Assembly (NCBI RefSeq): GCF_004135735.1
Contig: NZ_CP012670.1
Location: 5,906,501 to 5,970,500 of the forward strand
Length of the DNA stretch: 64,000 bases
DNA from: Sorangium cellulosum
GTDB lineage: Bacteria > Myxococcota_A > Polyangia > Polyangiales > Polyangiaceae
Direction: 5' to 3'
Below the pieces are notes generated by a model. The model did no database searches. It was not told where the DNA came from and worked only from the letters and a program-made list of their open reading frames with translations. A program made the position numbers and the translations under genes. This document shows positions 34,073 through 42,169 of this stretch, piece after piece (position 1 is the stretch's first letter; every line of letters begins with the position of its first letter).

Positions 34073-35185
34073 TCAGACGACGCGCGCGAGCGCCTCGAGG
34101 AAGATCTCGTAGACCTCGAGCGGGTACTCGCCCATGTGGAAGATCCTGAACAGCCTGTCCGACAGCTTCCCCTGGGCCGCGTAGATCTCGAACACGTGCC
34201 CCTCGACCGGCTCGCTGGCGAGCCGGCTCGCCATCTCGTCATAGGTCCTCCCGGCGGGGATGTGCAGCGCGGTCCCGATCGACTGGAGCGGCATGCCCGG
34301 CCAGCGCGCGATCGTCAGCCCGAGCCGCTCGTAGCCCGGGCGCAGGATCGCGCAGCGCGCCTGGTACACGGCGTGTCGCCCGGCGACGCCGCCCGTCGCG
34401 GCGAGGTGGTCCAAGGCCGCGATCACCTGGCAGAGGCTCATCGGATCGATCGTGTAGGGGTGCGCGCCGCCCTGCTGGGCGCGCCAGGTCTTGTGCAGCT
34501 CGAGGCTGGGGACGCGGGCGGGGATGCGCTCCATCTCGGCGAGCAGGTCCTTGCGGACGAGCGCCGCGGTCAGGTTCGGGTGGCTGTGGAGGCCCTTGTT
34601 GCAGGAGCCCATGACGGCGGAGATGCCGGAGCCCTCGAGGTCCATCGGCTCGACGAAGAGCGCGCTGATGCCGTCGACGAGCAGCTTCTTGCCGTATTTC
34701 TTGGCGAGCGCGCCGACCTCGGCCACGGGGTTCAGCGTGCACGTCGACGTGCCCCCGTACACGATGGCCACCGCGTCGGCCTCCTCCGCGGCGAGGACGG
34801 CCTCGATCTTCGCGAGGTCCGGGCGCTCGCCGTACGGGAGGCACAGGTCGACCACCGGCTGGCCGAGCGTCCCGGCGAACTCGACGATCCGGTCGCCGTA
34901 CGCGCCGTTCCGGACGACGAGGAGCCGCTCGTCACGGCGCAGGCAGGAGCCGAGCACGGCGGCCATCGACGTCGAGCCCGAGCCCGTCAGGAGGACGGCC
35001 TCGTAGCTCGGCGCGCCGAGCGCCTCGACGATGCCGCGGCGGGCCCTGTCGAGCAGCGGCCGGAGGCGCGGTCCGCGCGGGACGATCGGGCTCCCGCCGT
35101 AAGTGCGCGAGACCTGGTTCACCGCGTCCGGCAGGTGGAACACCGCGGGCGTGAGCGAGACGACGCGGGGTGAGGCGGCGGTCAT
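34073..35185 (-). CDS. Class V pyridoxal-phosphate aminotransferase
   Basis: A 370-residue cytosolic enzyme of the class V (alanine:glyoxylate or 2-aminoethylphosphonate transaminase) group. The phosphate-binding turn is LLTGSGSTSMAAVLG, the Asp under the cofactor ring is in LLVDGISALFVEPMD, and the Schiff-base Lys is in GSCNKGLHSHPN. ATG 35185 follows a run of stops and matches the normal start VVSLTPAVFHLPDAV. No phosphonate or serine-pathway gene lies nearby, so the amino donor is not fixed. It is transcribed in the same direction as the kinase just upstream, which ends 47 bases before its start. Confidence 0.85.
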   Translation of the reverse strand: MTAASPRVVSLTPAVFHLPDAVNQVSRTYGGSPIVPRGPRLRPLLDRARRGIVEALGAPSYEAVLLTGSGSTSMAAVLGSCLRRDERLLVVRNGAYGDRIVEFAGTLGQPVVDLCLPYGERPDLAKIEAVLAAEEADAVAIVYGGTSTCTLNPVAEVGALAKKYGKKLLVDGISALFVEPMDLEGSGISAVMGSCNKGLHSHPNLTAALVRKDLLAEMERIPARVPSLELHKTWRAQQGGAHPYTIDPMSLCQVIAALDHLAATGGVAGRHAVYQARCAILRPGYERLGLTIARWPGMPLQSIGTALHIPAGRTYDEMASRLASEPVEGHVFEIYAAQGKLSDRLFRIFHMGEYPLEVYEIFLEALARVV

Positions 35186-35232
35186 GCCGCGAGGTGTAGC
35201 CCGAAAGCCGCGCGCGACGCAGCGGGATCGCG

Positions 35233-36090
35233 CTACGGCCAGCGGAGCTGTTGCAGGTCGTCCCAGACCTCGCGCGCGGAGTGGTAGCGGTACGCGTCGC
35301 GGCGTCGCAGCAGCTTGGCGATGACCTGGCTCAGCGGCGTGCCGAGCGCCTCGGCCTTCTGCCGCGGGGCGCCCTCGGCGATCTGCCGGGTGATCTCCTC
35401 GTAGGGGGCCTCCACGTCGATGGCCGGCAGGCCGGTGTGCATCTGGTACATGAGCAGCCCGAGCTGGTAGAGGTCGCTCTGCGTCGTCGTGTACCCCGCC
35501 GTCACGAGCTCCGGCACGAGGATCTTCGGGTTGGCGACCTGCGGGCGGAACCAGCGGGTGGTGCCGTCGAGCTGGTGGGCCACGCCGAAGTCGGTGAGCT
35601 TGACGAGCGGCCTGTGGTCGAGCTGGGAGATGAGCACGTTGCCCGCGTGCAGGTCCGCGTGCACGACGCCGTTGTCGTGCAGGTACTGGAGCGTCATCAA
35701 GAGCTGGCGCGAGAGCTCCACGAGCAGCGGCGGCTGGAACGGGGTGCCGAGCAGCGCCCTGAGGCTCGTGTCGCACCGCTCGAGCGCCAGGTAGAACAGG
35801 TAGTTCACCTCGAACGCGTCGTGGATGTAGACGATGTTCGGGTGGCGGAAGCTCTCCAGGCGGAGCATCTCGCGCGACCACTCCTCCTTGACGACCTGGT
35901 ACGGCTTGTTCGCCGGCCGCAGCATCTTCAGGGCGTACGGCTGGCCGAACGGCCCGATGCACTCGTACACCGAGCCGTACTGCCCATCGCCGATGAGCGC
36001 TCCGATCACGTAGGTCCCCCGGGTCGAGGTCAGCGCGGTGCCCGGGACCGGGAACGGGATCAGGAACGAGCCGGTGGAGGACCAGGTCAC
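35233..36090 (-). CDS. Eukaryotic-type Ser/Thr protein kinase, non-RD
   Basis: A 285-residue soluble kinase. It has the Gly-rich loop GDGQYGSVYE, catalytic Lys55 in ALKML, the catalytic loop VVHADLHAGNVLIS and the metal site TDFGVA (Asp167). In the catalytic loop HRD is replaced by HAD (144-146), making it a non-RD kinase that would not depend on activation-loop phosphorylation. The Asp and Asn needed for catalysis are kept. The start is GTG 36090. There is no transmembrane or sensor domain, so the signal must come from a partner. Such kinases are numerous in myxobacteria. It is followed on the same strand by the aminotransferase gene. Confidence 0.9.
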   Translation of the reverse strand: MTWSSTGSFLIPFPVPGTALTSTRGTYVIGALIGDGQYGSVYECIGPFGQPYALKMLRPANKPYQVVKEEWSREMLRLESFRHPNIVYIHDAFEVNYLFYLALERCDTSLRALLGTPFQPPLLVELSRQLLMTLQYLHDNGVVHADLHAGNVLISQLDHRPLVKLTDFGVAHQLDGTTRWFRPQVANPKILVPELVTAGYTTTQSDLYQLGLLMYQMHTGLPAIDVEAPYEEITRQIAEGAPRQKAEALGTPLSQVIAKLLRRRDAYRYHSAREVWDDLQQLRWP

Positions 36091-36185
36091 GGCGCCGCCA
36101 TCGTAACCGAAAACGACAGCGCGGGTTCACCCAGCGGCGCTCGCCCCGGGGCCCGTCAGCGCGGCGGCCCGGGGCGGCCGGCCGC

Positions 36186-36611
36186 TCACGAGGCGGCGAG
36201 CCTCCGCAGGACGTCCGCGGCCTCGGCCTGATCGAGCTCGAGGGCCTCGGCGACCTGGAGCAGGAGATCGCGCTCGCTGTCCCGAACGATGCCGTCCGCG
36301 ACCACGACCTGGGCGGCCAGGGAGAAGGCGACCTTCCGGGCGGGCGGGGTGGCGAGCCGCTCCTTGAGCGCCGCGAGCCGGGCGGCGCGGCCCTCCTGCT
36401 GGAGCTGCGCCACGACGCGCTGGATGAGCTCGTCCATCGTGCTCTGGGGGATGCGGCGGTCCGTGAGCGACTCGACGCTGCGGGAGAAGTGCAGCTTCTC
36501 CTCCTGGCTGAACTCGCCGTCGGCGAACGCCGCGAGGAACATCAGCTCGATGAGCGCCTCCAGGTTGGGCTCATCCAGCGTCCGGAGCGGAGGAGGGCTC
36601 ATGAGAGGCAT
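36186..36611 (-). CDS. TerB-like tellurite-resistance-fold protein
   Basis: A 141-residue soluble helical protein. The two marker motifs, FLAAFADGEFSQEEK and QVVVADGIVRDSERDLL, each carry the A-x-ADG-x-x-x-x-E pattern of TerB, a seven-helix fold that binds metal through acidic residues. It is usually part of tellurite or stress-response systems, but no other ter gene is present, so the role here is open. ATG 36611 lies behind a weak ribosome site, and an ATG three codons later is possible. It ends about 95 bases before the kinase start. Confidence 0.85.
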   Translation of the reverse strand: MPLMSPPPLRTLDEPNLEALIELMFLAAFADGEFSQEEKLHFSRSVESLTDRRIPQSTMDELIQRVVAQLQQEGRAARLAALKERLATPPARKVAFSLAAQVVVADGIVRDSERDLLLQVAEALELDQAEAADVLRRLAAS

Positions 36612-36755
36612 GGGAAGGGTTTACACCGGGGCCTGGCGGGGCACTAGCCCGGAGCTCGGCCGCCGGACGCGACCGGGGCGGATGCGCCTCGCGCCCGGGG
36701 CAGGCGCCCGGAGCAGACGCACCTGGGCGCGTTGGGAGAAGTCGATCGGTGTGTC

Positions 36756-37481
36756 ATGAGTTCGAGCATGCACGTGCGCGAGCTCGCCCCGGCGCTCCTC
36801 ACCGCGCTCCTCCTCTGCGGTTGCGGCGGGGCCGCCGCGAGCGCGCCGCGCCACGCCGCGGCGCCTGCGCGGCCCGCCCCCGCATCGGCGCCGGTCGTCG
36901 CGGCGCCGCCGGCGGAGGCGCCCCCGCCGAGGTTGCGGCTGCCTTGCGAGGACGACGATCTCGTCGGCTGCACGAACGGCTGCGCCGACCACCAGATCGA
37001 GGATTGCGTGACGCTGGGGACGATGTACCTGAGCGGCGCGCGCGTCTCGATCGACGTGGAGCGGGCGCTCGGGTTGTTCAAGGCCGCCTGCGCGGAGGGG
37101 AGCGCGCGCGGCTGCCTGCGGCTCGGCGACGCCTACCACGAGAAGCTCGCGCGCGGCGACAGCGGCGAGGAGGCGGCGCTCTACGGGCGCGCCTGCGACG
37201 CGGGCGCGAACCTCGGATGCCTCGCGGCCGGCAGGGCGTACCTCCGCGGCGAGGGCGTGAGCGCGGACCCCGGGCACGCGGCCGCGCTCTTCCGGCGCGT
37301 CTGCGAGCGCGGCAACGCCCCCGCCTGTGTCGAGCTCGGCGACCTCCACGCGCAGGGAGAAGGCGTGCCGCGCGACCCCGAGAAGGCGACCGAGCTGTTC
37401 ACGAAGGCGTGCAAGCTCGGCTTCGACGAGGGGTGTCTCCGGGCGAGCCGCACCGGGGACGTCCTCCCGCCGCGCGACTGA
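36756..37481 (+). CDS. Sel1-repeat lipoprotein
   Basis: About 241 residues, exported. The signal ends TALLLCGCGG, a lipobox. An Ala/Pro spacer leads to about five Sel1-like helical repeats, each with a Cys pair (DCVTLGTMYLSG, GCLRLGDAYHEK, GCLAAGRAYLRGEG, ACVELGDLHAQGEG). The Cys residues are regularly placed, as in Helicobacter-type Cys-rich Sel1 proteins, where they form disulfides that join the helices. These act as protein-interaction scaffolds. I start at ATG 36756; ATG 36768 is possible and gives the same signal. It is divergent from the TerB-like gene. Confidence 0.85.
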   Translation: MSSSMHVRELAPALLTALLLCGCGGAAASAPRHAAAPARPAPASAPVVAAPPAEAPPPRLRLPCEDDDLVGCTNGCADHQIEDCVTLGTMYLSGARVSIDVERALGLFKAACAEGSARGCLRLGDAYHEKLARGDSGEEAALYGRACDAGANLGCLAAGRAYLRGEGVSADPGHAAALFRRVCERGNAPACVELGDLHAQGEGVPRDPEKATELFTKACKLGFDEGCLRASRTGDVLPPRD

Positions 37482-37490
37482 CGCGGCGGC

Positions 37491-37597
37491 CGCCTCGCCG
37501 CGCAGCCCCCTGCCCGCCTCGCCGCGCAGCCCGTTCCCTGCCCGGTCGCCACGCAGCTCCCTGCCCGGTCGCCACGCAGCTCCCTGCCCGGTCCGCG
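37491..37597. repeat. 23-bp tandem repeat, about four to five copies
   Basis: CCCTGCCCGGTCGCCACGCA followed by GCT is repeated exactly at 37536 and 37559 and begins again at 37582. Two more diverged copies lie before them. The array fills the gap between two convergent genes ending at 37481 and 37615. Confidence 0.85.
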
Positions 37598-37614
37598 CGT
37601 TGCCTCGCTTCCGC

Positions 37615-37983
37615 TCAGTCGGCCCGGCGGCGCTGCGCGATGTCCAGCGCCGCGGTGATCATCGCGGTGAGCTGCGTATCCGTGACGTTCTCGGACGGGA
37701 GGATCACGAGCTCCGCGCCGATGCGCCGCGAGAGCTCGACGAACCCCTCCGGATCGAACGCCCGCACGTCCTGGGTCATCACGATCGCGAGCGGGTTGAG
37801 CCAGGCCGCGCTCCCGCGGAGCGACACGAGGTCGCAGGCGAGCAGGTCGGCGCCCTCGACGAAGACCAGCCGGCGGCAACGCTCCGCGAGCTGCTCGCTC
37901 GCGCTCACGAGCAGCACGACCGAGGCTGACGTCGTCCGCTTGCTACGCCCCGCGGGGCGCGTCGGTAGTTCTCGCGCGCTCAT
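37615..37983 (-). CDS. Uncharacterised small protein, receiver-like
   Basis: A 122-residue soluble protein without known family. It has a Rossmann-like alternation (VVLLVSASEQLAERC, RLVFVEGADLLACDL, PLAIVMTQDVRAF, AELVILPSENVTDTQL) that resembles a receiver-like fold, but lacks the acidic pocket and the phospho-Asp. It may be a degenerate signalling domain. It is followed by a repeat array on its 3' side and preceded by a related-direction gene starting 38379. The start at ATG 37983 is the first in frame. Confidence 0.55.
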   Translation of the reverse strand: MSARELPTRPAGRSKRTTSASVVLLVSASEQLAERCRRLVFVEGADLLACDLVSLRGSAAWLNPLAIVMTQDVRAFDPEGFVELSRRIGAELVILPSENVTDTQLTAMITAALDIAQRRRAD

Positions 37984-37995
37984 CGTGCAGGCTCG

Positions 37996-38379
37996 TCAGC
38001 GCGCGAGGAGCGGGCGCCCGTACGAGCGCGCGAGGAGCGGACGCCCGTACGGGATCGGGCCCGCGCCCTGGGCCCGGGCCCGCGCGCGCGCCTCGTCATC
38101 CAGCGCGAGGTCCATGACGAAGGAGCCGAACGTCAGGCGGAAATCCCGGTCGTCCGGCCTGGCCGCGTGGAGCGCGAGCAGCGACAGCACGCTCCCGATC
38201 TGCGCCGCGGCCGGATCGTCCTTGCACGCGGCGAAGCGGTCCGCCAGCGCGCAGAGCCGCTGGAACAGCGGGCCGCCCGGGTGCGGGCCGGGGCCGCACA
38301 TGGCGAGGGTGCCGCTGCCGCGATACCCGAGCTTCCGGCGCTTCCTGGCGGTGGTGCGGGACGGAGGTACCATCGTCAT
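37996..38379 (-). CDS. Uncharacterised small protein with repeat-encoded tail
   Basis: About 127 residues, unknown family. It begins with a basic stretch (SRTTARKRRKLGYRG), then a helical core (PLFQRLCALADRFAACKDD to GSVLSLLALHAARPDDRDF). It ends in two copies of YGRPLLAR encoded by a 27-bp DNA duplication at 37996-38050. The start is either ATG 38379 or ATG 38373; neither has a strong ribosome site. It ends 12 bases before the start of the next gene on the same strand, so the two are probably co-transcribed. Confidence 0.5.
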   Translation of the reverse strand: MTMVPPSRTTARKRRKLGYRGSGTLAMCGPGPHPGGPLFQRLCALADRFAACKDDPAAAQIGSVLSLLALHAARPDDRDFRLTFGSFVMDLALDDEARARARAQGAGPIPYGRPLLARSYGRPLLAR

Positions 38380-38569
38380 GAGGTTTTGCCCATGTCGCCT
38401 TTGAAGGTTGCATCTCTCCCCGCAGGGCCTGCGCATGCCGCGGGACGCTCTCCACATCACTAAAGACCCGCCGCAACAGAGTCAATCAGAGAGGACAGGC
38501 CGCCCAGGACCGCGCGCGGACATGCGGAATGGTCCCCCATCCGGGCGACGCGTGGGTATACGTCCCCGC

Positions 38570-39280
38570 ATGAAGGCAGTCGTGCTCGCCGGCGGCAAAG
38601 GTTCCCGGCTCCGCCCCTACACCGCCCTGATCCCCAAGCCGCTGATGCCGATCGGCGATCGCACGATCGTCGAGATCCTCCTCCGGCAGCTGGCCCGCGC
38701 CGGCGTCACCGAGGTGGTGATGTGCATCGGCCACCAGGCCGCGCTCATCGAGGCCGTCCTCGGCGACGGGAGCCGGTACGGGCTGCGGATCACCTACCAG
38801 CGCGAGGAGACGCCGCTCGGGACGGTGGGCCCGCTGAGGCTCGTCGAGGCGGCCCTCCCGGAGCGCTTCCTCGTGATGAACGGCGACATCCTCTGCGACC
38901 TCGACTTCGCCGCGCTCCACGGCGCCGGCGAGGCGTCCGGGGCGCCGCTCACCGTCGCGGTCTGCGAGCGCGCCTCGAAGATCGACCTCGGGGTGCTCGA
39001 CCTCGACCCCGCCGGGCGCGTCGTCGGGTTCCGCGAGAAGCCCACGTTCACGTTCTGGGTCAGCATGGGCATCTACGCCATGAGCCGGAGCGTGCTGCGC
39101 TTCATCCCGGAGGGCCGCCCCTTCGGGTTCGACGACCTCATGCACGCGCTGCTCGCGGCCGGCGAGCCGGTGGCCACCCTCCCCTTCCGGGGCCACTGGC
39201 TCGACATCGGCAGGAGCGACGACTTCGCCGACGCGCAGGAAGAGTTCGAGAGGAACCGGCAGCGCTACCTACCGGAGTGA
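38570..39280 (+). CDS. Sugar-phosphate nucleotidyltransferase
   Basis: A 236-residue cytosolic enzyme that makes an activated nucleotide sugar. The signature AGGKGSRLRPYT-x-x-x-PKPLMPIG at the N-terminus binds the nucleotide triphosphate, and Asp in MNGDILCDLDF binds Mg. It matches the glucose-1-phosphate/mannose-1-phosphate transferase core without a C-terminal left-handed helix. I start at ATG 38570 because the family begins MKAVVLAGG. It is convergent with a DegT-type aminotransferase gene, overlapping it by 12 bases. With the neighbouring dehydratase it suggests synthesis of a modified surface sugar. Confidence 0.9.
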   Translation: MKAVVLAGGKGSRLRPYTALIPKPLMPIGDRTIVEILLRQLARAGVTEVVMCIGHQAALIEAVLGDGSRYGLRITYQREETPLGTVGPLRLVEAALPERFLVMNGDILCDLDFAALHGAGEASGAPLTVAVCERASKIDLGVLDLDPAGRVVGFREKPTFTFWVSMGIYAMSRSVLRFIPEGRPFGFDDLMHALLAAGEPVATLPFRGHWLDIGRSDDFADAQEEFERNRQRYLPE

Positions 39281-40414
39281 GGCGGCGAGCGCGTCGCACA
39301 CCGCGTCGACGTCCTCGTCCTGCATGCGCGGGTGGAGCGGCAGCGTGAGCTCGCGGGCCGCGATCGCGTCCGTCCGCGCGAGCCCCTCCTTGCGCACCCG
39401 GGCCTCGGCGCCGTGGTGCGAGAAGCGGTGGATCGGCGTGTAGTGCACGCTCGTCTGGACGCCGCGCGCCTTCATCGCCTCCATCACGGCCGGGCGCGAG
39501 GCGCCCTCGGGCAGGAGCACCGGCATGAGGTGGTGCGCGCTCTCCCCCAGCCCGCGCGCGTAGAAGTCGCGGTACGGGAGCCCCACGCCGCGCGCCGCGG
39601 CGAGGCGCTCGTGGTAGCGCGCCGCGAGCGCCCGCCGCCGCGCGTTGCCCGCCGCGAGGCGGCCGAGCTGCACGAGGCCGATGGCGCTCCGGATCTCGTC
39701 GATGCGGTAGTTCATGCCCGCGTCCACGACGTCGTACGTGAACGCGTGCCCCTTGTGCCGGTCGAGGGTGAGCGTCGTCATCCCGTGCGCCCGGAGCAGC
39801 CGCATGCGCGCGTGGAGCGCGTCGTCCCTCGCGATCACGGCGCCCCCCTCGCCGACCGCGAGGTTCTTGTTCGAGAAGAAGCTCAGGCAGCCGACGTCCC
39901 CCAGCGTCCCGAGCGCCCTGCCCCGGTACGTCGCGAGCGGCGCGTGCGCCGCGTCCTCGATCACCGCGAGCCCTCGCTCGGCCGCGATCGCGGAGATCGC
40001 GTCCATGTCGCAGGGGTACCCGGCGTAGTGGACGACCGTGATCGCCTTCGTCCTCGGGGTGATCTTGCGGGCGACGTCGGCCGGGTCGACGCCGAGATCG
40101 CCCTCGCCGACGACGTCGGCGAGCACCACGGTCGCGCCGCACAGGAGCGCCGCGTTGGCGGTCGCCACGAACGTCAGGCTCGGGCAGATCACCTCGTCGC
40201 CCGGGCCGATGGAGAGCGCCACGCACGCGAGGTGGAGCGCCGCGGTGCAGTTCGTCACGGCCAGGACCCGCGGGGTGCCGAGCGCCTCGCCGAGCCGCTG
40301 CTCGAACAGCGCCGTGCGCTCCCCCATCGTCAGCCAGCCCGACGCGACCACCTGCCGCGCGGCCTCGGCTTCTTCAGGCCCGAACGAGAGATCGCTGAGA
40401 GGTATCTTCCACAT
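39269..40414 (-). CDS. DegT/DnrJ/EryC1/StrS-family sugar aminotransferase
   Basis: A 381-residue pyridoxal-phosphate enzyme that transfers an amino group to a keto-sugar nucleotide. The family starts KIPLSDLSFGPEEAEA and has VTNCTAALHLA as the cofactor phosphate turn, Asp154 in VIEDAAHAP, and the Schiff-base Lys183 in FFSNKNLAVGEGG. Late residues include MNYRIDEIRSAIGL, as in perosamine and desosamine enzymes. Its stop overlaps the convergent nucleotidyltransferase gene. It lies 64 bases downstream of the dehydratase gene on the same strand, so the two probably act in turn on one sugar. Confidence 0.9.
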   Translation of the reverse strand: MWKIPLSDLSFGPEEAEAARQVVASGWLTMGERTALFEQRLGEALGTPRVLAVTNCTAALHLACVALSIGPGDEVICPSLTFVATANAALLCGATVVLADVVGEGDLGVDPADVARKITPRTKAITVVHYAGYPCDMDAISAIAAERGLAVIEDAAHAPLATYRGRALGTLGDVGCLSFFSNKNLAVGEGGAVIARDDALHARMRLLRAHGMTTLTLDRHKGHAFTYDVVDAGMNYRIDEIRSAIGLVQLGRLAAGNARRRALAARYHERLAAARGVGLPYRDFYARGLGESAHHLMPVLLPEGASRPAVMEAMKARGVQTSVHYTPIHRFSHHGAEARVRKEGLARTDAIAARELTLPLHPRMQDEDVDAVCDALAASLR

Positions 40415-40478
40415 GGCCTTCCATCCGGCCGGCGGGCGCGGGCGCGCGGGGCGCGCCGTCGTCGCGCGGCGTCGTGCG

Positions 40479-41477
40479 TCAGATCGCGTACTCGCGCGGC
40501 CGGTAGTCGGCGAGGTGCCGCTCGACGTACGCGTACGTGCGCGCGAGGCCCTCCTCGAGCGTCACCCGGGGCGCGTAGCCGACGAGCTCCGCGGCGCGGC
40601 GGTAGTCCGCGAGCAGCACCATGACCTCGCTCGCGTCCGGGCGCACCCGGGCCTCGTCGGTCACGAGCTCCGCGCGCTTGCCCGTCACCTCGAAGATGAG
40701 CCGGACGAGATCGCCGATCGAGACGGCGCGGCCGCTCCCCACGTTGAGCGTCTGCCCCACGGCCCGCGCGCTCGCGCCGACGAGGAGGAAGCCCGCGACC
40801 GTGTCGGAGACGAAGTTGAGGTCCCGCACCGGCGCGGTGCTCCCGATGCGGATCTCGGCGCCCCCGGCGGCGAGCTGCTGCATCACGCTCGGGATGATCG
40901 CGCGCGACGACTGCCGCGGGCCGTAGGTGTTGAACGGCCGGATGGTCGCGACCTCGAGGCCGAAGGCGAGGTGGTAGCTCTCGGCGAGCTTGTCGGCGCC
41001 GATCTTCGTGGCCGAGTAGGGGGACTGGCCCGTCAGCGGGTGGGCCTCGTCGATGGGCGTGTACCGCGCCGTGCCGTAGGTCTCGCTCGTCGAGGTGTGG
41101 ACCACGCGCGCGCCGTGCTCGCGCGCCGCCTCGAGCACGTTCAGCGTGCCCTGCACGTTCGTCGCCACGTACTGCTGCGGGGCCACGTACGAGTACGGGA
41201 TCCCGATCAGCGCCGCGAGGTGGAACACGACGTCGGCGCCGCGCACGAGCGACCGGACCGCGCCCGCGTCCTCCACGTTGCCGGGGACGACCTCCACCTC
41301 GGCGAGCGCGTCCTCGGGGAGCCGGTCGAGGTGCCCGCGCCGCGAGCTCGAGGTGTACCGGACGAGCGCCCGCACGCGCGCGCCCTCCCGGACCAGCGCC
41401 TCGACGAGATGGCTGCCGATGAACCCGCCGGCGCCGGTCACCACGGCGCGCTTTCCCCGATAGAAACCTTCGCTCAC
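40479..41477 (-). CDS. NAD-dependent sugar 4,6-dehydratase, LegB-like
   Basis: A 332-residue extended short-chain dehydrogenase. Rossmann motif GAGGFIGSHLVEAL, catalytic YSATK (Tyr and Lys) with STSETYG before it, and IGIPYSYVAPQQYVATN are as in LegB and related nucleotide-sugar 4,6-dehydratases, the first step toward legionaminic acid or aminodeoxy sugars. I start at GTG 41477, which gives the family-typical short leader SEGFYRGKRAVVTG; a TTG at 41513 would add 12 residues. Product follows to the aminotransferase gene downstream. No nonulosonate synthase gene is in the window, so the end sugar is unknown. Confidence 0.85.
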   Translation of the reverse strand: MSEGFYRGKRAVVTGAGGFIGSHLVEALVREGARVRALVRYTSSSRRGHLDRLPEDALAEVEVVPGNVEDAGAVRSLVRGADVVFHLAALIGIPYSYVAPQQYVATNVQGTLNVLEAAREHGARVVHTSTSETYGTARYTPIDEAHPLTGQSPYSATKIGADKLAESYHLAFGLEVATIRPFNTYGPRQSSRAIIPSVMQQLAAGGAEIRIGSTAPVRDLNFVSDTVAGFLLVGASARAVGQTLNVGSGRAVSIGDLVRLIFEVTGKRAELVTDEARVRPDASEVMVLLADYRRAAELVGYAPRVTLEEGLARTYAYVERHLADYRPREYAI

Positions 41478-41616
41478 GGCCGCGTCCGTGACCCCTTGGG
41501 GGTCGCGCGTCAAGCGCGGACCGCCTCGCCGCGCCGGATCGCGCGGGTCTGCGCGGGCGGCGCGGCGCGCCGGGCGGGGGGGCGCCCCTCCGCGGAGCGC
41601 GCCCGCCGCGGGGCGC

Positions 41617-42057
41617 TCACTGGATCTGGATCTGATCGGTGGGCGTGGCGCCCGCCCCCTCCGTCGTGCCGAGCTCGCGGTGCACGCACAGCCCCTGCTT
41701 GCAGTACGACTCCGGCGGGCTCTTGCACTCGACCTGCGGCTCCTCGCACTTGCCGGTCTTGTAGCGCTCGGCCAGGGGCTTGATCTTCTCGAAGGTCGCC
41801 TGGCTGACGGGCTTCGCGCAGCCCGGCCACTCGCTCTGGCGGCAGTCGGCGTCCGTGTTGCAGTGCTGCGCCTTGTTCACGAGCTCGAAGGCGTCGCCGC
41901 GGATCGTGTCGCACTCCTTGGGCTCCATCTTGCTCTCGCAGCCGGCGAGCAGCGCGAGCAGCGCGGGCAGGAGGAGGGTCGTGGGCAGGCGGAGCGGGGA
42001 TCGAGATCGGAAGGAGGCCGATTCCGGCCGCCACCTTCGAGGGGCACACGCGATCAT
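41617..42057 (-). CDS. Small Cys-rich lipoprotein
   Basis: A 146-residue exported protein. The signal has an Arg-rich start and ends LLALLAGCESK, a lipobox. Four to eight cysteines follow (HCNTDADCRQ, PGCAKP, KCEEPQVECKS, YCKQGLCVH), so the mature form is probably cross-linked. The CNTDADC pattern recurs in myxobacterial secreted proteins. No function is known. It is isolated, with its start facing the divergent nuclease-like gene at 42170. Confidence 0.75.
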   Translation of the reverse strand: MIACAPRRWRPESASFRSRSPLRLPTTLLLPALLALLAGCESKMEPKECDTIRGDAFELVNKAQHCNTDADCRQSEWPGCAKPVSQATFEKIKPLAERYKTGKCEEPQVECKSPPESYCKQGLCVHRELGTTEGAGATPTDQIQIQ

Positions 42058-42169
42058 CCAGGTATCTCCCGGTCAGGGTCGCCCTTCCACGCTGGAGGGG
42101 CGACGGCTTGCGTCGTGTCCTTCGTATCACGGGCTGGATTCGGACGTGCACCTGGCGTAGCCCCTCGGC

